Shown here piece by piece: positions 21,385 through 30,042 of a DNA stretch of 33,537 nt. The position numbers were made by a program, and so were the translations under genes. This DNA is from Hofstenia miamia (Eukaryota; Xenacoelomorpha; Acoela; Hofsteniidae): contig CABFPE010000749.1 in assembly GCA_900660155.1 (NCBI GenBank), positions 94,024-127,560 of the forward strand, read 5' to 3'. Each line of letters begins with the position of its first letter. Position 1 is the first letter of the stretch. The notes below the pieces were generated by a model. The model saw nothing but the letters and a program-made list of their open reading frames with translations, was not told the origin of the DNA and searched no databases.

Positions 21385-21747
21385 GTCTTTATTTCTAATT
21401 TGTAAATTTTGTTAAAAGTTAAATGTGATTATGTCCATTTAATGGTTAACAAGGTCTTTATTTCTAAAGAAGTGCTTAGAAAAATTACATAAATTTACAA
21501 AACACTATGTACAAATCTTAGATAATTTCTCCCCAAGCGTGCAATTGTTTTGAGGCCCCTAATACATCTTGATGGTTGAGAAGGTTATGTTTTAATTTAA
21601 GCTTAAATATGCTCAAACTGTCCGCAAAACGTATATGTAGGTCTAAATCAATTCTTATTCTTGCAGTTTTAATAATAAACGAATTATTCCATATAGAGGA
21701 TGTTCCTAATTTTAATACTATACATGTATAAGTGCGAGGGTTGAATT
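21385..21747 (-). pseudogene. LINE ORF2 C-terminus and 3' UTR (minus strand)
   Basis: On the minus strand the frame running 21747 to 21518 contains SSIWNNSFI and then FADSLSIFKLKLKHNLLNHQ, the same C-terminal block as the LINE at 20.5 kb (WN.L...R.A.SL..FK..LK..LL). The 3' UTR below it contains two copies of TTAGAAATAAAGAC (near 21384 and 21453 on the opposite strand). The 5' continuation is displaced by the MITE at 21748-22083 and resumes at 22092. The reading frame is continuous across the insertion if the MITE and one copy of its 8-bp duplication are discounted. Confidence 0.8.
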
Positions 21748-22083
21748 CAGACTTGTCAAAGAGCCGAGCTTCTAACGAGCCGAGCCGAGCGTGAGCACAG
21801 TATTTGATATACAACGAGCCCGAAACGAGCCTATTTTAGGCAATGCAAGTTCATAGTTCTGCTTATTCATTTGATTATGGAGATTTTTCTTATTTTTTGC
21901 AGTTAGTATACCTTTCCTTTAATCTTATTTAAGAAATGTTTATTAAATAAGAGGAAGAACTATGTAAAAAATTCTTTGAGCACAATATTTTTTAAAAAAT
22001 ACCGAGCTTAAACGAGCCTCATTCAAAGATTTTATGTGACGAGGCGAGCCGAGCTTGGTAATGTCGGCTCGTTGACAAGCCTG
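21748..22083 (-). mobile_element. hAT-like MITE with GGCTCG-rich ends, copy 3
   Basis: A 336-bp copy inverted relative to copies 1 and 2. It starts CAGACTTGTCAAAGAGCCGA and ends ggctcgttgacaagcctg. It is bounded by an exact 8-bp duplication, gttgaatt, at 21740-21747 and 22084-22091. Its interior is closer to copy 1 than to copy 2: for example, the stretch around ctgcaaaaaataagaaaaa is nearly identical. It interrupts a LINE ORF and so postdates that insertion. Confidence 0.95.
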
Positions 22084-22091
22084 GTTGAATT

Positions 22092-22750
22092 TCATGAGGG
22101 TTTCAAACAATTTAAGTAAACATGTGATTTTATTGATGTATTGTACATAATTACCAAGATAGCATATTGAATATAGTACTTAGTTGCTAGTAGCTGGTAT
22201 GTTTTAAGTAATGTGCTGGTTTGTTGCTTACTTATGTTTAATAAAGTCCGAACAGATCTATTGAAAATTGCATTTAAATTCTCATTTTGTGCAATTGTTA
22301 TTCAATTCAAGAGTGGGCATGCATACGTGAAATGGCTCATTATAAATGTGTTTATCAAGCATGGTTCTTTTATTATTGTTCTAAATTCTCGAATATATTC
22401 AATGCCAGAGTTCATTTTTCTCATCTTCTTAGAAAGGAATTCATGGAAATTATGTTATAACAGAAGTTTGTTTAATGTTATTGTTTCTATCAATGTGTAA
22501 TTCTATGTTCTCAGCTAAAGTACGAGTTTCATTTGGAGAAAAGATGAATTGTTTTATCAATGTTTATAGTTAGTGTATTCATATTTAAATATGAGATAAG
22601 GTGCCTTATATTATTATTTAAAATGCTTGCAGCTGTGTATGAGCTGATGTTGTGAGAAAGAATACACGCGTCGTCTGCATATTGGTATATATCACAATTG
22701 TTTGTGATGGCACATGTTGTTTTTATTATTATTTTGGAAAACGTATTAAC
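22092..22750 (-). pseudogene. LINE reverse transcriptase, C-terminal half (minus strand)
   Basis: Reading down the minus strand from about 22720, the frame shows YQYADDACILSHN, the YADD catalytic box of non-LTR RTs (ADD near 22672-22680), then AASILNNNIRHLISYLNMN and TLTINIDKT, the conserved post-catalytic segment (L...I..L..WL..N.L.LN..KT). Farther on come KKMRKMNSGIEYIRE and FIMSHFTYACPLLN, the thumb region. Frame changes occur near 22530 and 22445. The 5' end falls near 22750, so the endonuclease and the RT fingers are missing. Together with 21385-21747 it is one 5'-truncated element of roughly 1 kb, MITE excluded. Confidence 0.82.
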
Positions 22751-23069
22751 CTTGAAACTGCCCGGGGATTTCTGAATTTTTTTACGCTCATGGCTAAAAA
22801 ACTATTTAAGCCATGGTCAACCTGAAAGCACCACGTGATAGAGGACAATCTCTTCCTTCTGTTAATGCTTATGACCTTCGGCCCCGCTAACTCTGACTTT
22901 GTGCACGGTACGCTTAGAATTTTCAGGCCGTGCCTGTTTCAAAATTCGAGATATATCGGATGCACAAATCGATACTTTTACCATTGGTTAAAAACGATGT
23001 TAGAACTAAAAAAATAAAAAATTACTTTTTAAAAGATAAGTAAGAAAAGCATGAATTCAAAAATTCAAT
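22751..23069. other. Stretch without recognised gene
   Basis: A small hairpin, catggct / agccatg, lies at 22790-22817. The 60-codon plus-strand frame 22835-23017 shows no known motif. Confidence 0.35.
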
Positions 23070-24650
23070 TATGTCGGATGGGCATAGATAAAAAATCACT
23101 AGTTTGGAAAAAGTTGGTTTTTAAGGATATCTATCTCAAAAATTTACGTTTTTGATCAAATTCTGATATGTATAGCCTGAATCATGTCTCCGTTTGCCAC
23201 TTTGATTTCTTTTTTTAAATCTAAAACATTAAGGGCACAGGCTACCCTCGAGTACGCCCCTCCAAATATTTCGGAAGGATAAATGCACTAAAAAATGTTC
23301 AAAGATATTTTGCAAAATTTTATTTCAAAATGCTTTTCATAGTCTTTTCCATGCAATGTTAAAGAATTTGATGTTCCATATCAATAAATAGCCAAAAGTT
23401 TTCTTTTAAGACTTGGTCCATCCGACATATTAGGTACATAAAAGCACCTACTAAAGAAGGCTCGTAAAACTCTCAAACCCAAATTTTAGTAGTTAGCATG
23501 GAAAAATGCTGTTCCAAAACGCAAACATTGTCTTATATATCATCAATTTTCATAGCAATCTGTATGATACCACTGCTTACAAGCAGGCAAACCAAAACCC
23601 ATTTGAAGCAATTTCACCGTTGAGACAACTAGCTCATGTATCGTCAAGTATAATATGGCCAGGTAAATCGTCATGACCTCAACGTTCCATTAGAGCAATT
23701 GAACAACGATACCAGTGCGCAGAGAACTGTTGTAACGACGTCGTTTTTGTGGTGTATTGGCGTTTAATAGGTGTTGAATTATTTGAGTGGCGTTTGTAGT
23801 GCGGATTAGTGGCAGTGTATAATTCCGTCTAGCAAAAAATATTTAAAAATAGAAATAATTTCAGTATTGTGACCATTTGAAGATACATTTTTTAAAAACT
23901 GCATTTTTATTGATAGTTTGTCGTTTTACTGTGAAAAGACGTTGTTTTGTAATGTCGTTTTAGTGTCGTTATTTATGTCGTTCAGCGACGTCGTTACGAC
24001 AGTTCTATGTTTACTGGGACGGAGTCGGATCAGTAGATATTTAAAAAATCTAAGTGATAAAGCGCCTGCCCTGTTTCTACTCGATTTGATAATATGTACT
24101 TGTAGGGCAGCTCTTCACGGGTATAAATATACCCAAAGCTGGAATAAAAACCTTCACAAGTGTAAGTCCGTGCACCTTTTTGCACATGACAATGGCTTCT
24201 AGAATCCAGAGTGGCAAAAGGTAATGTTTTATCACATTTAATGAAGGCTGCCAAACGTCTTTTTCAGGTGAAGCGTGAAAAAATTCTCTTTGTAATTAAA
24301 AATGCCGGATGGATATTTATCTCGGATGGACAAAATAATTTTTTTTTCATTATGTGGTAATAATTATTGAGAATAAAAGTAAATGTTGCTTATAAATGTG
24401 AGCTTTACTATCTTTATTGATATTTTAAGCATGCGGATGGATTCCAATTTGCATTATCAGGGAGAAAAAAACTTTCAAATTTGCACAATTAAACTTTGAC
24501 AAGTTATTTCAGCTAATGGAAAAATTGGATTTAAATAAAAAGGTCATTTCAGGTACATCTTACACTTTTTTCATAAAATAAAAACAAAAATTGGTTGTGA
24601 AATGCCTAGGTCAATTTAGAAGCCAATATTTGCGATGTCCGTCCGACATA
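23070..24650. repeat. Region with recurring TCGGATGG motif
   Basis: The phrase TATGTCGGATGGRCA or close variants occur at 23070-23084 (+), 23414-23428 (-), 24303 (+), 24321 (+), 24433 (+, shortened) and 24636-24650 (-); one more copy is at 18666-18680. Such spaced copies in both orientations resemble subterminal transposase-binding motifs of a DNA element, but I could not define its ends. Small open frames here (23918-24254) show nothing recognisable. Confidence 0.5.
23723..24006. mobile_element. TIR element with AACGACGTCGTT ends
   Basis: AGAACTGTTGTAACGACGTC at 23723 and its inverted counterpart ending at 24006 pair over about 21 bp with one mismatch. The left arm contains the perfect 12-bp palindrome AACGACGTCGTT. 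TGTCGTT units recur inside the right end (23920-23985). The interior is AT-rich without a transposase. No target-site duplication was found, so the superfamily is unknown. Confidence 0.6.
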
Positions 24651-24825
24651 TTAAAAATACAAGGTTACTAATATTCGAGGCACCTGGGTGGTTTGTTTTG
24701 ATTATATAGTATAGTGTTGGACATTTTTATAAATGCTAATAATTCTACCAAATTTAATAATGGAGATCGCAAAATTCTGAGATCAAATTCTTTTTGAAAA
24801 CGCAATGAAATTTGTAACAGGCCCG
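24617..24825. repeat. Dispersed repeat, undisrupted inverted copy
   Basis: It is the inverted partner of 17947-18033 plus 18604-18703, without the LINE insertion. It contains tgtccgtccgacata (24636-24650), cgaggcacctgggtggtttg and gagatcgcaaaattctgaga. Confidence 0.8.
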
Positions 24826-25112
24826 TCCGTGAATTTTCTTAACTTAAAATTGCCTTCATTAGCAGGCTATAATTTCAACTAAATATGATTTTGAAGGAAA
24901 ACATTGCCTTACTGCTATTTGAAACGTCCACATAATTCATGCAAAGATATTATGACACTTTATTGATAAAGGCAAAACACTAGAAAAATTTCAAATAGAG
25001 AAATAGCTTAAATATCCAAACTCAAATCATTCGAGATGTATTTCTGATCATGTGTCGCTAAAATTTGTTTTACTAACAATCAATCAGGCCTTAAATATAT
25101 TCAATTTCATTA

Positions 25113-25151
<39 letters not shown>

Positions 25152-25795
25152 CAGTATATATATATAATTTTATATATTTGCCAAAGTTTAAGACCACATG
25201 CAAATTTTTCAAATTTCGATTGTCTTGGTATTGTTTAGTTGCTATTTTCAATAAAGACGTATACTTTAGTTTTGCACTTCTTCAGCAGTGTTTGAGCATC
25301 TACCAGTGTCCTTTTCATAACTGTTTGCTATATTGAACCTTTGAGCAGAATTATGGAAAAAGATCAAGACACTGTTGGACTTAAATATTGCAAATGAGTG
25401 CGCAATTTATTATTTATAGCTCCTTATTTTAGTAGCAGAAATGTTAACAGCAGCATAGTTTTGTGCCCATGAAAACTAATTCATCATTTAGTTCCATCAT
25501 CCTCAAATGGAAAACAGCAATAAATTACCTGTTTTCTTCATTCATACATGCTGTGATATTTCAGATGCTATTGAATATATGTATGTTGTATCCCTTGAGA
25601 TTAAAGGTAAGAATTACTCACTTCACTTGAGGCCTATGGAGCAAATGCTATCCACTCATTCTCAAATATATATTTTCAACTGCCTTTCATTTTCAACAGG
25701 AAAACTAAATGCAGTGCCTATAGATTATTTATTAATTAAATTCTATTATTTTTTGTTAATTTGTTACCAGCGCTGTGTATTTAAACGAATGTCAC
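24826..25795. other. AT-rich stretch with microsatellite, no gene seen
   Basis: A (TA)n run lies at 25119-25147. The 118-codon frame 25507-25863 has no recognisable motif, and its end runs into the MITE at 25799, so I do not call it a gene. Confidence 0.35.
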
Positions 25796-25798
25796 TTA

Positions 25799-26083
25799 GG
25801 GAAGTGATCCAAATTCAATACGTTAACAACACCGTTAACAAATGGTGTTTTACGTTAACATGACCGTAAACCAAATCGTTAACTTACACTCAAAATAAAT
25901 TCGCTAAAGTTTACGTTAAAGGCGTGTTTATTACAAATAACTTTGACACATTTAGGTTCTGCACAATTCTTCAAATATATCTATTCAAATAAATTTATTA
26001 GGCGTATGCAGACATTTAAAGCTAGATTTGTTGTTTACGGTTGCATTTTCACTTGTTAACGTATTGAATTTGGATCACTTCCC
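25799..26083. mobile_element. 285-bp Harbinger-like MITE
   Basis: Perfect 29-bp terminal inverted repeats start GGGAAGTGATCCAAATTCAA at 25799 and end at 26083. The flanking TTA at 25796-25798 and 26084-26086 is a 3-bp duplication of TWA type, as made by PIF/Harbinger transposases. GTTAAC and TTACG units are repeated within the first and last 70 bp. The interior does not code. Confidence 0.85.
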
Positions 26084-26086
26084 TTA

Positions 26087-26840
26087 ATGGGTTAAAAAGA
26101 TGTGTCAAAACCTCTTTCGAATGATGTTCAAGCTACTATTCGAATGTGTATTATATTTCTTAAATTAAGTACTCATAATTATAAAAATATCTACAGTACG
26201 TTGCAGTAGACCTCAATTTTCATTAATTAGTTTAGAACCCTCAAAATCACTTGAATCTAACATTAGAAAGAGTTGGTGAATTCGCTTTCCTGCTTTTCAG
26301 ATTTTAACTAGAAAAGCTTGCGTGACAAATCGAAAATTTCCGCGAAAATCGTTAAAGATTTCAACATTATTTCCTCTGAATTTCAGTCAAAAAGTCAAAA
26401 GCAGGAAGCATAATATCTGCTCTGGTTATGTTGGCATACAGTTCTGAAAAGACAATGGAATAAGCATGCTAATTAGTTACAATCCAATAAATTTCGTATG
26501 TAGGTCAACGGATGTCAATTCCTCAATTTATGATCAATATTTAATAGGGTTTGCTATATTAAATATATTCCAATTATAATATGATATAAGAATAAAAATG
26601 GTTTATTTTTAAAGTTATAGGCTAGGCTAGTGTTTTTCTGTGCAAGGGAAGTTAGATTACAAATCTTCATGATATAAATCAAGTAATTTGCGTTACTAAA
26701 TTTTGTTTAAAAAGTGCAATATCAATTTAGATGAGTATTAAATAAATTTGGTCCAAAAATTGTACTCTTTGAAAATGTATGGAGTAAAAATTCAGATGAT
26801 ACTAAGATTTATTAGTACTTATAATTAACAGAGATTTCAA
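26087..26840. other. AT-rich stretch, no gene seen
   Basis: No supported coding region or repeat boundary. Confidence 0.4.
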
Positions 26841-26866
26841 GTATATGTATTTGTATATATATATAT

Positions 26867-27166
26867 GTATATATATATGTATATATATATGTATATATAT
26901 ATGTATATATATATGTATATATATATGTATATATATATGTATATATATATGTATATATATATGTATATATATATGTATATATATATGTATATATATATGT
27001 ATATATATATGTATATATATATGTATATATATATGTATATATATATGTATATATATATGTATATATATATGTATATATATATGTATATATATATGTATAT
27101 ATATATGTATATATATATGTATATATATATGTATATATATATGTATATATATATGTATATATATAT
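26867..27166. repeat. 12-bp minisatellite (GTATATATATAT)n
   Basis: The 12-mer GTATATATATAT is repeated about 25 times without a single error (G at 26867, 26879 ... 27155). It ends in a pure TA run at 27156-27172. Because 12 is divisible by three, the array is open in several frames and produces spurious MYIY/IYIY frames of more than 100 codons on both strands; none is a gene. Confidence 0.97.
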
Positions 27167-27189
27167 ATATATTCTTTTCTTCATATGCT

Positions 27190-28498
27190 CATAGAACGGC
27201 ATTTAAACTGACATGGTTAAAATTCAAAATCTTATTATGTAGTTCTTAATTTATAAGCATTTTTTTTCAATAACTCATTATAAATTTTCCAAAAGTTCTT
27301 GTCTGCTTAACTAAATTTAGGTTGCCTCCTGACTTATCTTCCGTTCTAGTGTGCCAATTTTGCATGTATTAATCCTGAACATTAACATTTACAAATAAGT
27401 TATCATTATTCCAATGTTCTGCACACTTTTTGCTGAAGTTTACACTTTGTAGAATTTATTATAGATTTCTTGTAATTTTAGGTACAGTCTTGCCATAAGC
27501 TGAATAATAGCCCAAAATAGTATTTTTCTTATCATGATCAAAAAAACCTCATAAACATATACACACTCACTGACAAGCCATTACAATGAAAATTTACAAC
27601 GATGGAGGGGATAGGATTCGATTCAAAAACATCCAAAATTGTACCTCTATTCAACAAATTGTCCATAAATTTTTTCGTAGAAGGGAATCTAACCAAAACT
27701 TGGAATGAGTAAAGTTCAGGATACGCCTTCAGCCCACCTCATTTCTTATAATAAGAAAATATGTACGAGGAGGTAAATTTTTATCTCCAAGCTCAAGTAT
27801 ATATATATATATATATAAATGGAATATTTCTAACAATTTAATAATGATTATTTTGTGCTGAGCAGTTAAAATTTATATTTTGTATTTGCATATCTCTTAG
27901 GCAATGCTGCAATATTAAATGACCAGAAGGTACAATGCCTAATTGCAGTGGCAGATTAGGTTAGGAAATCGCGAAGTTAAAAAATATAATTACAAAACCA
28001 AAGAGCAGTTTTAAAGTAGATTGCAATGAAAAAATAATTAAATCACAAGAATAAATTCCTAGCGCATTTAGCAAATGTTGTAAAATAGCAGTGTAAAACT
28101 TCAATTGAAAATAGTACTATAAAAAATTCAATCAAATGTATTATTCAGCTTGGGATAAAGTAAAGTCACCACCTCTAGTGGAATCCATGAATCTGTTTTA
28201 ATCAATGTTATTAATTATAAAACCTGACAAATAACTTTGAAGATTTTTCCACAAGTACACCACAATAAAGGATCATACACCACACCTGAAACAAGTAGTA
28301 AATAGATATTTTTTACAACAAAGATTCTAAGTAATTCCTCAAGAATGTTGCAATTTTATAAGTATATGACAAATTCTTTGCTTAAAATTCCTAAATAAAG
28401 TGAAAGTTCATGCAAACGTAAGCGGGACATTAAATGAATTGCTTATGCACCCCAATTATTTTTAAAATTTCATTTTTAATTATTGACTACTAGAGTTA

Positions 28499-28500
<2 letters not shown>
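27190..28500. other. AT-rich stretch, no gene seen
   Basis: No coding signal recognised; a short TA run lies at 27799-27817. Confidence 0.4.

Positions 28501-28501
<1 letters not shown>

Positions 28502-28549
<48 letters not shown>
28502..28549. repeat. (TA)24 microsatellite
   Basis: An uninterrupted TA run immediately upstream of the mariner element; a TA-rich site is a natural mariner target. Confidence 0.95.
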
Positions 28550-28550
<1 letters not shown>

Positions 28551-29605
28551 TTGGCATGTAAAAAAATAAATGATAATTTGATAATTTTTAGATATTATAT
28601 TAAAAATATTTAAATAATTTTTAATAAAAATGAAATTTTATTTATGAAGAGTCAATATTCTTAATATCGATACATTTGAAGCACTATTTTTTATAAAGTC
28701 GCGTGCTGCGAGTATGAGTTCTGATACTTATCAATATCATGTTAAGACACTCGTTATGCTTAGAGATTCACGTATTTCAATCTACAACGATCTTAGAAAG
28801 ATTTATGGTGATTCTTGCCCTAGTTATCGAACAATTTATAGATATGCAAACAAATATGATGACGAAGAAAATGAAGAGGAAACAAGAGGACGAAGAAGAA
28901 CAAGTTTGACACTCGATAACATCCAACGAATAAGAGAAATGATTGAAAAAGATCAATACTTGACATTTCGAAGTATTTCAGTTGAAGTTTGGTCTCTCAT
29001 GAGTCTGTAAGAACTGTCTTCAATGACCATTTAAACAGAAGATATGCCTGTTCGAGTTGGGTTCCACACATTCTTACAGAAATGGTGATGAGTGCAAAAT
29101 CTATCCGGCATAATCCTGTCTTCTTGCAGTACAGGATGAAACATGGATACCATGGATACAACCATGTCGAGCGTTACTTTTACTCCAAACAACAGTTCAA
29201 TGTCTTAGCCACTGATAAACGTGAAACAGTTGATAGTAAGTACTTTATAAACTTTCTGCATTCCACTGGAGAGAAATGGCGAATGTTTCGCAATGATTCA
29301 ACCAGTTTAAACGAGTTAGTGCTGTAATTTTATAATGCACGTCCTCATATATCAAGAGAAACTAAAGATTTTTTGGAAAAACGAGAAGTAACAACACTTT
29401 GGCAAGCAGCTTACTCTCCTGATTTGAATATGTGCGATAGGTGGTTGTTTGTTCAGGAGTTGGAAAAATTGTTTGACCATTGTCAACGTGTCATAAATGC
29501 TGGAGGAAACTATATAATTTACATTCATTTAAAATTTTACTGTTTGTTTCATCTTAAATATACAAATTCATAATTGTCATTTTTGGCACACTAAATACAT
29601 ATACT
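28551..29605 (+). mobile_element. Degraded mariner element
   Basis: It holds a mariner transposase pseudogene with short flanks of about 160 bp and 30 bp. The ends tacttggcatgtaaaa (left) and, inverted, tagtgtgccaaaaatgac (right) are only loosely alike, so the inverted repeats are tentative. Both sides are TA-rich. The right third is duplicated in inverted orientation up to 30041. Confidence 0.6.
28714..29573 (+). pseudogene. mariner (D,D34D) transposase, frameshifted
   Basis: The first frame (98 codons from the ATG at 28714) has the paired N-terminal helix-turn-helix: IYNDLRKIYGDSCPSYRTIYR, a GRRRTS linker like the GRPR motif, then LDNIQRIREMIEKDQYLTFRSI. A frameshift near 28990 leads to SHESVRTVFNDHLNRRYAC and WVPHILTE, the second helix-turn-helix and its WVPH-type linker. 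The first catalytic Asp is visible near 29132 (QDETW) in a third frame. The second catalytic position is Tyr instead of Asp (YNARPH, near 29332), preceded by a TAA. The third is intact: YSPDLNMCD (near 29430). With 34 residues between the second and third positions this is the mariner D34D class. Frameshifts, a stop and the lost Asp make it inactive. Confidence 0.88.
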
Positions 29606-30041
29606 GTATATATATATATATATATATATATAAATATATATATTATATATACAGTATATGTATTTAGTGTGCCAAAAATGACAATTATGAATTTGTATAT
29701 TTAAGATGAAACAAACAGTAAAATTTTAAATGAATGTAAATTATATAGTTTCCTCCAGCATTTATGACACGTTGACAATGGTCAAACAATTTTTCCAACT
29801 CCTGAACAAACAACCACCTATCGCACATATTCAAATCAGGAGAGTAAGCTGCTTGCCAAAGTGTTGTTACTTCTCGTTTTTCCAAAAAATCTTTAGTTTC
29901 TCTTGATATATGAGGACGTGCATTATAAAATTACAGCACTAACTCGTTTAAACTGGTTGAATCATTGCGAAACATTCGCCATTTCTCTCCAGTGGAATGC
30001 AGAAAGTTTATAAAGTACTTACTATCAACTGTTTCACGTTT
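29217..30041. repeat. Long perfect inverted repeat around a TA core
   Basis: Bases 29217 and 30041 pair, and every checked pair between sums to 59258, so the arms (about 29217-29612 and 29646-30041, roughly 395 bp each) align without gaps. A 66-codon frame is identical on plus (29373-29573) and minus (29685-29885). The centre, near 29629, is a TA-rich loop flanked by ctgtata / tatacag. An N at 30042 lies exactly outside the right arm. It is either a genuine fold-back duplication or an assembly fold-back; the sequence alone cannot tell. Confidence 0.9.
29674..30041 (-). pseudogene. Second, inverted copy of the mariner C-terminal third
   Basis: It encodes on the minus strand the same NARPH...SPDLNMCD segment as 29217-29573, including the same upstream stop and the same Asp-to-Tyr change. 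No independent mutation was noticed between the copies, which means the duplication is very recent or artificial. The N-terminal two thirds are absent from this copy. Confidence 0.85.
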
Positions 30042-30042
30042 N

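Noticed and set aside
25507..25863. 118-codon plus-strand frame
   Set aside because: No recognisable domain, AT-biased composition, and its end lies in the Harbinger-like MITE.
26837..27249. Open frames of 109-134 codons on both strands
   Set aside because: They are read-throughs of the 12-bp TA-rich minisatellite and encode only IY/MYIY repeats.
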